A DNA stretch of 62,000 nt from Gnetum montanum (GCA_015680685.1 MNCI01018059.1:369008-431007), one strand, 5' to 3'. Counted from the first letter of the stretch, positions 12,041 through 24,194 are shown. Program-made: numbers and translations. The notes: generated by a model not told the origin, from the letters alone.

Positions 12041-12419
12041 TGTTAGCATATCCTAGGATCTATTCCAGTTAATTCGGGATATGACCAAGCGAAGGCTTTT
12101 AACCATTTATTTATTACCTTCAGCAGCTCTTCTTTCCATTGAGGAGCAAGCTTAGCATTGATAATTACTGATTTTCCATTTTTAAGGAACGTGTATTCCA
12201 TATCAGTGGGAAATGGTTTCAGCTCGAGGGGCTCCTACTTAAATTTCTTAGGGATTTCCAACTTCCCCTAGTTGATATTTTCAAGGTTAAGACTTGGAAG
12301 TTGATGGTGGACTTTCTCTAATGCGTCTATGCTATCGATGTAAGCACAAGTCAAACCCTCAATTGGTTCCATGCATATGAGTGAACTACTTTCTTAATCA
12401 GCTATCAGCCGCTAGGTGT

Positions 12420-13000
12420 CTTCCTATTGTGTGGCTGCTGCATACAGGCATCTTTGTATGTTAATCACTTGTGCATACTTATTGCAAGCAGGCAATGCTA
12501 AACTTTGCACAAACCATGACCTTTGCACACAATTACACCTTGTGTCACTGTATGCCATGCACGAAACTTTCTTCTTCTTGATCTTTTCGAATGTATCTTT
12601 CTTTGATATTTCTAGGCAAAGATCATGGATTCCTAGGTGTGCATCGATGGTTCTTAGCGATGCTCTTTCCATTATGATTGGGAATTCCCCCTTACCATTG
12701 TTTATCTAAATCACTAGGAATTCAACCGGGTATGACCACCCACAAATAGTGGTAACAATGTCTTCCACCAGTTCCAATGGGATAGTGATGGACTGGTCAG
12801 CCAACTCTAGAAAGATGTTGATCTTTTTCAATGGAGGTAGGTTCCAGGCCTTGTACATTTCTTGAGAAATCAAGTTGACACCAAAACTTGAATCCAAAAG
12901 AACCTTGCACAACACATTTCCAGCGATTTTTAAGTATATCAGAGGACTCCTAGGATTAGAGAAGTTCCTGGGAAGGTGGCTAGCTTCGATCTAATCGGTA
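12420..13000 (-). pseudogene. aspartic protease and Cys-rich linker (element A), broken
   Basis: LLDSSFGVNLISQEMYKAWN (minus strand, near 12900) is the retropepsin active-site region. Element F has DSG here, so this copy has lost the Gly. Hydrophobic strands continue (PLELVEDIVTTICGW, YPVEFLVI). The linker to RT has DTRCNCVQ, then PACNKY and RCLYAAATQ, a Cys-containing segment shared by D, E and F. The protease would process the gag-pol product. Stops and a frame change between 12706 and 12672 break it. Confidence 0.75.
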
Positions 13001-15533
13001 ACAACATGTGTTAGCATGACCACATGCATTGAGTGTAGTGATTAGGTTGAAGGGGACTCTAAAGTTTTGATTGATACTGTGGTATCTAAGGAATCAGCCG
13101 CTTGTGATTGCAAGGGCTTGGCTGGACTATTGGTTCTAAAGAAAGGTCTTTTCTTCATGTGGTTATTTGAACTAACAATAGGTTAAGAGTTAACAGCCCT
13201 CATAGCATTACGTTGCTACAGCTGGGTAGGGATTTCACCTTACATCATGGGAGTAGGTGGTAGTGGAGCTATTGGTGGAAGAGATGCAGCCAAATGAGAA
13301 GAATGATATGCTTGTGGAATATCACCTCTAGAAGAGGGAGTCCCATAATACTCGCAAGCTTGGTAGTGAGGCTGAGGAGTGATGTGACTAGTAAAGTCAT
13401 GTCGGGAGATTGGCTACTACACGTAATATCCATATGGGTCAAGTTGCTAGTAAGGATACTGTTGCCTTGGTGGTGGCATTCCCCATGATTGTGGGTACTA
13501 CCACTCTTGATATTGCTCAATCAGTTGTGGTGGAGTTCCACTAGGATAATATGTTAAGGGTTGGTGGAACTACCTTAGGTTACCTTCAGGATAAGGTAAC
13601 ATTTGGGGTGTTTGCCTTTTGTTAATCATGGGTTGAGTGCATATACCCCAAACTCCTATAGATGTGAGATTACGGGGCAACATCCCTTAGGATGGTCATA
13701 TTAACATATCTCACATCCACTATCATTGTCTGTTTCTGAATCCACAACCTCTTCAATGATGGCAACTTTGCCCTTACCCTTGCTACGTGCATGTTTAGCT
13801 TCTCTTTTTTTTTTCTCACTACCTTGCTCTCTAGACTCCTCTACTATTTTAAGAATAGTTTGAAATCTATTGTCTAGGTAATCCCACATTTGGTTTACCT
13901 TTGCCAAAACTTCTTATGTCATCTTTTGGATAGGCAAAGTTTTCATATTCACCATCTCTTCGAGTGGCGACTCTTCTTCATCCTCACAAAATCTTACTCC
14001 CCTCTTCCAAAGGGAAGGATCTCGGTTATACTCTTCCACACTTTCTTTCTTTCATAGCTCACCTTCTTCCTTAGCAACTTGCTCCAATAGTCTTTGAATT
14101 TGATGGGACCTAAGATCGAATAGTCTCCCTTGGGCATAAGTCCCAAGGGTTCTTCTCATTTCATGCCTAAGCCCATCCACGAGATGGTGCAGTTGATCCC
14201 TTTGCGAATAACCATGGCCAAGACAACGATGTAACAGTGCATAGTATTGGCCCATGGTAGCATCCAAAGGTTCATGTCCTCCTTATTTCTAGCCTTGGAT
14301 TTGATTTCAACAGTTAGACACTCAAGAGTATGTTTGGTACTTGTCATTAAATAGTTCTAACATAGTACTCCACCTACGAATGGATTCTGGTTCTAAAGAC
14401 TAGTACCAGCTTTCCACTTTTTTAACTAATGTCCATGGAAACAACTTAAGTTTTTTCCATTCATTCTCTATGTTTTGTAAGGCACATGCATCATGGAATG
14501 GTTGTAAGTGATTTTGAGGATCAGCGTTGTATCCCCCTTCAAATTGTGGGATATTGTTCATATCTAATCTCTTGATCCTACTATCTTTCTAATGCCTTGT
14601 TGTAATTCTAACAACCTCAGTTATTTCTAACATACTTTGAGTAGCGAGAAGGGGTTCATCGTGATCGTCTCATTCATGGCGTCTATGATGCATATGTTGT
14701 TCCCTACTCTTCCTTCTTCTATGTTGTGATTCTCCATAGTGTTGTCATCCCCTTTCCTAGTTGTTTCGCCTATGACTTCCACTTTGCCAACCTTTATCCC
14801 CATGGTCTTTTTCCTTATGACTGCATCCAAATACTGAAGGAGAGGATGAAGGAGAAGAAGAAGGAGAACTGTCACCATGACAGTGTTTGCTACCTTCTCT
14901 TTGACAGTCACGACCTCGATCACAATTTTGATCAGAATGTCCACATTTATCATGTGTCCGTGTCCCTTTTTTGGATCCTTTGTGCCCATGGGTATCAAAT
15001 CCTAGGTTTTGAATAGTAGAATGAATGTCTTAATACACAACCCCTTGGCCAAAGTCAAGGGGAGGAACATTGTTGTGTGGGAAACTGCCTAAGGTAGGTT
15101 CACCACCCTCATTTTTGCTTAAGACATGTGGGGCATCCTGGGACCACTTACCCTTCAAAGACTTATGATGTCTCTCCTGTTGCAAATCCCTTTGACGTTG
15201 TGCCTCCGTGGAACGATATTCTCTTAAGTCATGGTCTTGCACAACGTATTTTGCATGCAAGTGTGGCATGCCAATGCATGTGAGAGCATGAAGAAGCATG
15301 CTTGGGACTGAACAATCGAGAGGTAACACTATGTTACCCTCTAAGTCTCACCAACGCAATTGTTCATCTTGATGGAGGATAAAGGTAAAGTTTGGTCTAT
15401 ACTCATTGGGATGAATATATACCACTAGAACTTGTTGAAGGACTGGCGAATCAACGTCATGTGTATTACGTTGCCAAATGTTTCCTATTTCAGACCTAGG
15501 TGGTGAGGCACTTTCATACGAAGAAGGAGACAT
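13000..15533 (-). pseudogene. gag polyprotein (element A), broken
   Basis: The start MSPSSYES lies 118 bases after the PBS, as in D. In order: an N-terminal domain with HPNEYRPNFTFILHQDEQL; a charged stretch; a His/Arg/Ser-rich low-complexity segment (about 14990-14760); the capsid-like gag domain with MNNIP.FEGGYNADPQNHLQ and RRWSTMLELFNDKYQTYS (about 14600-14300); HGYSQRDQL (14220); a zinc-knuckle-like CEIC.YDHPKGCC (about 13715-13680); and a Pro/Gln/Tyr-rich tail to about 13000. Gag would form the virus-like particle and bind RNA. There are many TAG/TAA stops at Gln positions and some frameshifts. The tail is read in shifting frames. Confidence 0.85.
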
Positions 15534-15650
15534 ACTTGTCTATTCAGTGTGCAATGTATTCTTGGTTATTATTTTCTCAACCAACCCTAAGGATTCGTTC
15601 CAACGATGTGAATGATTTCCTATGTTCTAGTTAGCGCACAAATAGCTAAG

Positions 15651-15668
15651 TCCCTAACAACGATGCCA
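15651..15668 (-). other. primer-binding site (tRNA-Asp), element A
   Basis: The minus strand reads TGGCATCGTTGTTAGGGA, one base inside the 5' LTR. It is a decayed form of TGGCGCCGTTGCCGGGGA, the complement of the plant tRNA-Asp 3' end. All mismatches are C-to-T or G-to-A. Confidence 0.85.
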
Positions 15669-15669
15669 A

Positions 15670-16685
15670 TGATGAGCGGTGAGGTACCCCTATGCTCAAT
15701 TATACGAATATGAGCGTTTCATGCATGATCTGGTTGAATTCCATGGACTAAGTGCTTATGCACCATTGTGGAACAAGGATGGGTTGGTTGATTGTTGTCT
15801 TCCCAAGCTTACCTATATCACAATTGTATGGTTCAGTAAGCTTGAGACATATGATTTTTATAGCTTTTATGTTTTTATGTCCTGCACTAGTAGGGAAGGA
15901 GAGAGGTAACTAAGTGACTAATTTAACTTAACTACTCATTAACTAAGTTCTAACTAATCCTAACATTAGCATCCATTCCCACTTTTCATACACATCTTGA
16001 ACCAATGCAACACTGCTAGGATTACCAAACGCTAATCATTACTGGGTTACCAAGCATTACACACATGCTCAAAGTGGTCATGCTTGTGTAATTTAATGAT
16101 TTTCTTAATTGATCAAAATGAATTATTATGATAATAACATAAATGTAAAGTGCATAAAATAAAATAAAATAAAATAAATGCATAAGAAAATAAAATAAAA
16201 GAAATGCATAAGAAAACAAATCTCAAGTGTTGCAAGGATGAATCAAAGAGCTCATCTTTATTACCAACATAATGGTGTGCTTAGGTACATTAATGGTTGA
16301 ATAAAGATCTGTCCACACTTTGACCTCCTGCTACAGGCACTTGGAAAATACTCTAACTTTCAAACAGACTACAAGAGTTTCGCTACTTGACTCCTAAAAG
16401 ACTTCTTTCCAATTGTGTGCCTGGGCACTATATTTATAGACTTGGGAGCAACTACTCTAAGCATTAGAGTAATCGCTCTAATAATTAGAATAACTACTAA
16501 AGTAATTGCAAAAGTAACCACTCTAATAATTAGAATAACGGCTAAAGTAACCGCTAGAGTAACCACTCTAATAATTAGAATAACTACTAGAGTAACCGCT
16601 AGAGTAACCACTCTAATAATTAGAATAACTACTAGAGTAACCGCTAGAGTAACCACTCTAATAATTAGAGTAACTGCTCTCATCA
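15670..16685 (-). repeat. LTR shared by element A (5') and element C (3')
   Basis: On its left the PBS of A abuts it. On its right the plus strand continues TACCCCCATGACTG, the PPT and 3' noncoding region of another copy (C). One LTR therefore closes A and opens C, the product expected from unequal recombination between LTRs of neighbouring copies. The 45-bp U3 array is at 16452-16685, a TATA-like site at minus 16439-16430, and an AAAAT repeat at 16156-16205. Confidence 0.88.
16452..16685 (-). repeat. 45-bp tandem repeats in LTR U3 (A/C shared LTR)
   Basis: The same array as at 7155-7389, with about four clear 45-base units. It is more regular than in the other LTRs: three successive units differ by only a few bases. 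It produces the false 105- and 93-codon ORFs on the two strands. Confidence 0.85.
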
Positions 16686-16853
16686 TACCCCCATGACTGA
16701 ATGAAAAATCATCCTTGAGTTCCTTATAAAATATTGGGAAGGTATGGGATTATTGACTAATTAACAACTGTTGATGAAATGGGATGACAGACTTAACGTG
16801 CCCAGTGAATGGATCAATAGGCATATTACAACATTAGTTTTCATAATCATGGT

Positions 16854-17674
16854 TGATAAGTGGCGAGGTACCCCTACACTCAACCATACGAATACGAGTG
16901 CTTCATGCACAATCTGGTCGAACTCCGCAAACAGACTAGTTGTGGTATGTAGACAGTTACTCGTAGATCGCAATTCGCTATCTTCCCAAACTTACTTGTA
17001 TTGCCACAGTTGTATGGTTAAGTAAGCTTGAGGTATATGATTTTTATAGCTTTTGTATTTTTTATGTCTTATGCTAATAAAGAAGAGGGAGAGAGAACTA
17101 AGTGGCTAAATTACATTAACTATTCATTAACTAGTTTCTAAATGTCCCTACCACTAGTATCCGTTCCCACTTGCCGTACACATCCTGAACCAGTGCAATG
17201 TTGTTGGGATTACCAAATGCTAATCGTTACTGGGTTACCAAGTGCTACACGCATGCTCGAAGCAATCGTACCGAGTGTATTTAACTAAGGGGGTTGAAGG
17301 TTGAGAGAGATATTAATTAACTAGGAAAGAATTAAACAATAATTAATTACTAATTAGCTTAACCTGTATGCTGCAAGGTTTATCATATAGTTCATCTTTA
17401 TTGTCGTACACAAAATTGTGCTCAGGTACAAATTGTTCAAATAAAGATCCGTTCACTCTATGACTCCTACTATGGGCACACAGAAATGATTTTAACTCTG
17501 GAATGACTAAACTACAAGAATCTGGCTAAGGTCTAAGTCTAACTACCTTGGAACCAAGGGCACCACCTCTTATTTATAGAAGATGAGCCAGGATGCAATA
17601 TTGCATGGTGGATGTGATATCGCATACACGATATTGCAGATGCTATATCATGTATGCAATATCGCAACTCATCA
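16854..17674 (-). repeat. 3' LTR of element B
   Basis: Plus strand TGATAAGTGG...CTCATCA, 821 bases. In sense, U3 has repeated GATAT/GCAATATCGC palindromic motifs (17600-17668). The TATA box is minus 17580-17570 (TCTATAAATA). The tRNA-proximal end reads GGTTGAGTGTAGGGGTACC, shared with the other LTR types. Confidence 0.88.
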
Positions 17675-18919
17675 TACCCCCATGACTAAATGAAAACTCG
17701 TCCTCGAGTTCCTTACAAAACATTAGGAAGGTATGGGATTATTGACTTGAATGACAACTAATGGTGAATGGATCAATCATTATAATACATGACAACATTA
17801 GTGTTCATGACCACAAGAGTGAACACTATACACAACTAACATCCAACCTTATTTGGCAGCTAAGAGAGAAGAGAGAAAAGGAGAAGATGTATTGTTGTCG
17901 ATGCCAAGATTGCACCTTCCTTTGTCCATCCATAACTGCACCATCAATCTTGTTCCTTGCATAACCGTTCCAGCACTGGTCCATCCTGAGTGTTTCCTCC
18001 AAATTGAGTCCATTGCTATATGATTTCCATCTACACACACAACACAGTCACATATGAGCAAGGATAAGTAAATCATAATACAGTTGATACCTTGCCTCAG
18101 TGTAAGGTCCATTGGCTAAGTTGTGATCTGGCCAATACGGATTCTAGAGATATAACATTGGTGACTACCCAAGGTGTAGGGGTTATGAAAAATTGAAAAA
18201 ATTGGACCAGGGCCCCCATGACTAAGAGCGATCTTCCAATAGCAATAGAATGGAAAAAGGTAAGGAATTAGAAAGATGGAGAAAAAGAAACAACGACAAT
18301 GCCAATAAAATGGATGTCAGAGATGGGAATGAACAAAACAAATGTTGATTGCGGAAATGTTTAAGGGAAAGAAGTTAACTAATGCACCAAATAGGAATGC
18401 TAGTGGGTCCTCCCCAAAGCAGGCTCATGTCCTTTATGCCCTAACAAACCCACATTCAAAGTGTCCGTAAGCTCTGGAAATGTCAATTGGAAGCAAGATT
18501 TAAAGCCTTAACCACAAGAATTCACCAAAGAGAAAACAATGCATCAACCAAAATATAGACTATTGATACAACCAATAATGAAGTGGAAAATGGAGAAAGA
18601 ATTATGAGGAGAAGAGAATGGAATGGAGTCCCAAGAACAAGGTGGTGTACAACCCCTTGTGTGTGTATGATTAATGTGACTGAGTAGATCTCATTCCAAA
18701 TCCAGCCTCAAAAAATCCACAGCTACTGACTTCGCATTAATACATTGGCCAATCCATCCACTTGAAGTAACAAGGATGCTTCCTGCAAAAAGTCAACACC
18801 ATTCTGAGGAAAACGAGAAAGGGAGAAGTAGGAAGTGAGAAAGGGCCTTAGTTAGAGGGAACATGTTTGTTTAGTTCCATAACCAATGCTTGTAGCCCAA
18901 ATGATTATTTTTTCTAAGG

Positions 18920-18975
18920 GGTGTGCTTTGAATTCTCACTATTTTTTTATTTATTTTTTGCGTGAGAACCACACC
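18920..18975 (-). other. conserved 3' hairpin, element B
   Basis: Sense strand GGTGTG/CACACC outer stem and TTCTCAC/GTGAGAA inner stem, with an A-rich loop and the same 7-base bulge as in A. Confidence 0.6.
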
Positions 18976-19387
18976 ATGCAAAGACTTATTTTTATTGTGC
19001 TCAGCTTCCCGATAATGGAGCAATGTCAGAATGGTAAGGAAAAATTAAGAAGAAAACATCCAAGCACCCAAGAGAATAGCCAGCACAAATGCATCAAATC
19101 CCTTTGAAGTCACACCCTTTTCAGTCCTTGAGTCCTTCCTTAGTTTGAGAAATGCCCAGTCACAAATTCATTAATAGTTTTATTATTAGAGAAGGGGACT
19201 ACACAGTTCCAAGCTAAGAGAGACCATAGAAATTCATGGATGCATAGATGACGTGGACTCATCGCATGTTATATCAAAAGGACCATACCTTAGTACCAAC
19301 ATTATAACTTAAAGGTAAAGACCAAACATTAGCAATTAATAGAATATAGTTCATACCACCATCATGAGCACTTATTAGGTGATGAAT

Positions 19388-19434
19388 CTAACAAAACAAA
19401 AACAACAAACAAAAACAAAAACAAAAACAAACAG
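19388..19434. repeat. CAAAAA-type simple repeat
   Basis: Repeated AAACA/CAAAAA units in the 3' noncoding block of B; the matching position in A and C is not expanded. Confidence 0.8.
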
Positions 19435-19575
19435 TCACACAAAGAAATGAGAAAGTATAATGATGTTGCAAAAAAAATAGTTGTAAAATTAAATAGAATG
19501 AAAAATATTTATTAATCCTGCTTGTTATTAGAATGAGGGATATCCCCCATAACTAAACAGTTGAGCATGGCAAGG

Positions 19576-21512
19576 ATTAATAAATGAAAGATGAGGATCC
19601 TTGCATGTTGGAAATATCAAAACTTGGTCATACTTACCCCATTGGGGTTGACACACTTAATTATAGTAAGCATAGTGGGGCAATTTATAAGATGTGGTCC
19701 TCAGGTAAAGAGTTGACCCGCTATGATACTTTAGACCATAAGATGGTATGCAAGTATCAGGATGTCGCTCTCCATGGCTCTATTCATTGGGTTGTATGGT
19801 TATTGCAATGTTAATTGGTGGCCCTGATGAAGTGACACGAGGCGTAGTGTTTGAAGAGAAGGATGCACCACAATGTTGGACTTGTGCTGAGTTGGAGAAT
19901 GTAGTGGCCTCGGAACTATGTTGTCCCTTCTTACGATCATGTCTAAAGAAGGGACACCTCCAACACTAAGGAGGTCTTTCACTGCTGTTGGAAATAGTAG
20001 CACAAGTAACATTCGTGGGTTGTTGCTATGGTGCAGACGCTTCAGGAATAGTTGGTGGTGATGTAGAAGGAGGAAAAGGATGAGAATGTTGAAATTTAGG
20101 AGAAGTGTAAGGAACACAAGGCAGTGGCTGTGTTGAGGACATGGGCTGATAGTATTGAGGAGAATGATAATTCGATGAGATAGAGTATGTTGACCCAGTT
20201 GGGAAAATAGGATTTTGGACTAGATAAGCATTTGGATTCAGATGATACGAAGGGTGTCTCTAGTTTAGGGATGGCTTTCCCCATGAATGGAATTGTTGCC
20301 ACTGTGATTGAACATAGTAGCTCTATACGAACTCTTGGTGTAACATGATTCCCCAATGCTCATATAAATGTAACAAGATTGGGCATTGGCCCTTGGGGTG
20401 ATCATACAAGCAAATGTTGCATTCATATGTATGATTGGCAATTTAGCTCTTATTTTCCTCATCCCTTCTTTCTGATTGTCTGATGATATTTTTTCCTGCT
20501 TCTTGGGTTGTCAACACTCTATCTCCAATAATATTGATATATTCTCCACACTTTTTATGCATCCATTCTAGCATCTTATTGATCTTTGCCTCGATTTCAT
20601 CTAATGATTGTTGTACTAGCAAAGATGGTTCTTCCTCCTTGAGATGGGTTGATTTTTCCTTTTTGTGATTATGGACCTTTGTTAAGTTGAGAGTTTGGGC
20701 CCGTTGATGTTTTTTAACACTCTCCCATCTAGCCATTTCTCCTTCTTCTCTTGCTACCCACTTAATAAGCTCTTGGACTTGATGGGTTCATAGTTCATAT
20801 AGTTGACCTTGGGCATACATCCCTAGGATCTCTCTTGTTTCATCATGGAGCCCATCAATGATATGGTACATTAGCCTTTCCTTAGATAACTCATGGCCTA
20901 GACAGTTATTTAACAATGCATAATATCTTTCTAAGGCCATGTCCAAGGGTTCATGTTGTGCTTATTTTCACTCTTGGATTTGTTTCCTCAAGGCTGACAC
21001 TCTTGCGTAGGTTTGATATCTTTCGTTAAAGAGTTCTACCATTGTTGGCCAACATCGAATTGAATTTGGCTTTAACAATCTATACCATACTTTTGCTTGG
21101 CCAACGAGTGTCATAGGAAAGAGCTTGAGTATTTGCCAACCATTATCAATGTTATTCCATGCACAAACATCATAAAAGGCTTGTAAATGTTGTTGTGGAT
21201 CTAAGTCATAGCCTCCTAAGAAATTAGGAAAGTTGTTTAAATCGAGCCTAGGTAGGCGGCTCTCTTTACGATGCCTACAGGAGATTCGAACAGCCTCTTG
21301 TATTTGCATTAGGCTTGTAGTGGCCAGTAGGGGTTCATCATCATTGAGTAAGTTATGCTTTTGTGCATTGGGATGATGTTTTTTTCATTTATGTTTATAA
21401 GAAATTCCCACCCGGATTGCGTACTCCAATCTTCATTGTCATATAATTCATTGGTTCTCCAATGAATCGCCTCACTAGATGTGGCATTATCGTAGTCTTG
21501 TAGAAGAGGCAT
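19576..21512 (-). pseudogene. gag of element B, short form, directly joined to the 3' block
   Basis: A start MPLLQDYDN at 21512 is 123 bases after the PBS, the usual spacing here. The N-terminal domain found in A, D, E and F (HPNEYIPNFTFILHQ...) is missing: about 55 codons after the start the sequence already reads EPLLATTSL, just before the capsid domain. Then follow FPNFLGGYDLDPQQHLQAFY, WYRLLKPNSIRCWPTMVELF, a Lys/Glu-rich linker and ECNICLYDHPKGQCP (knuckle with the last Cys changed). A Pro/Ser/Gln tail continues to about 19576. Stops are fewer than in A. Whether the stretch 19584-19811 is gag tail or foreign DNA is uncertain: minus-frame reading gives a Tyr/Pro/His-rich sequence with two stops. 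Confidence 0.75.
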
Positions 21513-21634
21513 GGTTGTGAAATTGTGTGTGAATTTGTATGTGACTTTTTGCAATTATTTCTTCCTAAAAGATATATCGTTAACTCCTATACAACAACCT
21601 TGTATGATATAACTAATCTAGAGAACTAGCATTG

Positions 21635-21652
21635 TCCCCAGCAATGACGCCA
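21635..21652 (-). other. primer-binding site (tRNA-Asp), element B
   Basis: The minus strand reads TGGCGTCATTGCTGGGGA, one base inside the 5' LTR. It has three differences from the tRNA-Asp complement, all transitions. Confidence 0.9.
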
Positions 21653-21653
21653 A

Positions 21654-22445
21654 TGATGAGTGGTGAGGTACCCCTACACTCAACCATATGAGATGAGTGC
21701 TTCATGCACGATCTGGTCAAACTCCGCAAACAGACTAGTTGTGGTATGTAGATAGTTACTCGTAGATCGCAGTTCACTATCTTTCCAAACTTACTTATAT
21801 TGTCACAGTTGTATGGTTAAGTAAGCTTGAGGTATATGATTTTTATAGCTTTTATATTTTTTATGTCTTATGCTAATAAAGAAGAGGGAGCAAGAACTAA
21901 GCAGCTAACTTACATTAACTATTCATTAACTAGTTTCTAAATTTCCCTAACACCAGTATCCATTCCCACTTGTCGTACACTTCCTGAACCAATGCAACGC
22001 TGTTGGGATTACCAAACGCTAATCATTACTGGGTTACCAAGTGCTACATGCATGCTTGAAGTGGTTGTACTGAGTGTATTTAACTAAGGGGGTTGAAGGT
22101 TGAGAGAGATATTAATTAACTTGGAAAGCATTAAATAATAATTAATTACTAATTAGCTTAATATGTATGCTACAAGGTTTATCATAAAGTTCGTCTTTAT
22201 TGCTGTACACAAAATTGTGCTCAGGTACAAATTGTTTGAATAAAGATCTGTTCACTCTATGACTCCTACTACAGGCACATAGAAATAATTCTAACTCTGG
22301 AATAACTAAACTACAAGAATCTGGCTAAGGTCTAAGTCTAACTGCCTTGGAACCAAGGGCACCACCTCTTATTTATAGAAGATGACATAGGACGCGATAT
22401 CATGTGGCAAATGTGATATTGCGTACGCGATATCGCGGCTCATCA
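21654..22445 (-). repeat. 5' LTR of element B
   Basis: Plus strand TGATGAGTGG...CTCATCA, 792 bases, close to the 3' LTR of B by eye. U3 holds GCGATATCGCG and GCGTACGCGATATCGC motifs (22393-22438) and a TATA box at minus 22379-22369. Three bases (ACT) separate its end from the right-hand ATGGT. Confidence 0.88.
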
Positions 22446-24190
22446 ACTATGGTGAACACTCGTACATAAATGACATTCAAGCCTTTATTTGGAAACTTGA
22501 AGAGAAAAAGAGAGAGAAAAAGAAGATGGAGCATGTTGCCGCCAATGCCGAGATTGCGCCTTCTATTGTTTATCCATAGCCATGCCACCAAACTTGCTCC
22601 TTTCATAAATGCTCCAGTTCCAGTCCATCCTAGGTGCTTCCTCCAAGCCTAGTTCATTGTTTGTATGATCGCCATCTGCAAACATAACACAGTCACAAAT
22701 GAGCAAGGATAGATACTCCACAATGTAGTTTATACCTTGCCTTGATATGGCTAAGTTGTTGTTATGGCAAAAACTGGTTCGAATATTTATCACTAACAAC
22801 TACCTAAGGTGTAGGGGTTAGGTAATTAGTAAAATGGAAAAAATTAAAAAATTTGTGCTAAGGCCCCCATGACTAAGAGTGAACCTCTGGTAGCTATAAG
22901 ATGGAAAAACATGAGGAACAAGAAAGATGAAAAATCAAAGGCAACACCAATAAAATGGATGTTATGGATGGGGATGAAACAAGAAATGATTGATTGCAAG
23001 AAATTTTTAAGGGAAAGAAGTTAATCATTGCACCAAAAAGAAATGCTAGTGGGTCCTCCCCAAAGTAGGCTCATGCCCTTTATGCCCTAACAAATCCACA
23101 AACCAAAGAGTCCGTAGGCTCTAGAAATGTCATTTGGAAGCAAGAGTTAAAAACCTACCCACAAGAACTCACCAAAGAAAAAGAATGCATCAACCCAGAA
23201 TGGACTAATGATAAAACTGGCAATGAGGTGGAAAATGGAAAGAAATATGGAGAGGAGAGAATGGAATGGAATCCCAAAAACAAGATTGTGTAAAGCCCCT
23301 TGTGTATTTCATGGTTAAGATAACTGAGTAGAACTCATCTCAAATCTAGACTCAAACCAACCACATTCAGTGACCTCACATCAATACACTTGGCCAATCC
23401 ATCCTCTTAAGGTAACAAGAATGCTTCCACAAAGAGTGATCGCCATCCCAAGGAGAGTGAAATGGAGTAGGAAGTGAGAAAGGGCCTTAGTTAGAGGAAA
23501 CCTTTAGGCATGGGTAACATGTCTTTCTAGTTCCATAACCAATACTTATAGCCCATATTGCTTTATTATGTCTAAGGGGTGTGCTTTGAATTCTCACATT
23601 TTTCTCTTTTTTCTCTCTTTTTTTTAATGTTTATGCGTGAGAACCACACCATGCAAAGACTTATTTTTATTCACTCAGCTTCCTAATATTTGAACAATGT
23701 TAGAATGGCAAAAAACCTAAGAAAAAAAATCCAAGCACCCAAGAGAATGACCAGCACCAATGCATCGAATCCCCTTGAAGTCACACCCTTTTCATCCCTT
23801 GAGTCTTTCCTTGGTTTGAAAAATACCCAGCCACCAATTCATTAACAAGTTTACTTAGAAAAAGGGAACTATACAGTTCCAAGAGAAAGGAGATCATAGA
23901 GTTGTATGGATGATTGGATGGTGTGGACTCATTGCCTGTTTTACCAAAAGAACCATACCTTAATATCAGCATCATAATTCAAAGGTAAAAACCAAACATT
24001 AGCAATCAATATGATATAATTCAATCCACCATCATGAGCACTTATTAGATGACGAATAAAAGTAAAAGAAGCAAATAAAGAAATAGTAAAAACATCAACG
24101 ATGGTGTAAAATAAAAATAAGAAAAGTTAAAAGTATGTGTAAAACAAAAAATGTGTAAATCAAAAATTCAAAAAGAATTGAGGGCCTAGA
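22446..24190 (-). other. 3' noncoding block of element C (remainder)
   Basis: Resumes the block begun at 16686-16853. It aligns with A from GTGGTGAACACT onward through the conserved islands and the hairpin at 23578-23650. No credible gene is present. Confidence 0.75.
23578..23650 (-). other. conserved 3' hairpin, element C
   Basis: Sense strand GGTGTG/CACACC and TTCTCAC/GTGAGAA, with a purine-rich loop containing A and GA runs. Confidence 0.6.
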
Positions 24191-24194
24191 ATGG

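Larger units (their letters stand above)
6378..16685 (-). mobile_element. Ty3/gypsy element A (Athila/Tat-like), complete between LTRs
   Basis: Read on the minus strand: 5' LTR 16685-15670, PBS 15668-15651, gag, protease, RT, RNase H, integrase, 3' noncoding block with hairpin, PPT, 3' LTR 7389-6378. Both LTRs start TGATGAG and end CTCATCA in sense and are 1016 and 1012 bases long. Total length is about 10.3 kb. All genes carry stops. No target duplication can be tested on the right because the 5' LTR runs directly into the PPT and 3' region of element C (shared LTR). Confidence 0.9.
17675..19575 (-). other. PPT and 3' noncoding block of element B
   Basis: The PPT region TAGTCATGGGGGTA is at minus 17688-17675. 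The block is collinear with those of A, C and D, including the GGTCCATCCTGAGTG island (17980), GGGTCCTCCCCAAAG (18407), the hairpin at 18920-18975 and an AAGTCACACCC island near 19108. No gene is seen. A CAAAAA-rich simple repeat sits at 19388-19434. Confidence 0.75.
16854..22445 (-). mobile_element. element B: gag-only LTR element nested in C
   Basis: Read on the minus strand: 5' LTR 22445-21654, PBS 21652-21635, gag, 3' noncoding block with hairpin, PPT 17688-17675, 3' LTR 17674-16854. It is only 5.6 kb; protease, RT, RNase H and integrase are missing, and gag passes directly into the 3' block. ATGGT stands before the left end (16849-16853) and again at 22449-22453, three bases after the right end, so a 5-base target duplication is likely with three extra bases. 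C's sequence matches A across the removed insertion. This resembles the TR-GAG class of non-autonomous elements. Confidence 0.85.

Noticed and set aside
12416-12709. 97-codon + strand ORF (and similar at 27000-27368, 33966-34193, 59892-60197)
   Set aside because: Antisense shadows of the protease-RT linker; they recur only because the sense sequence is conserved.
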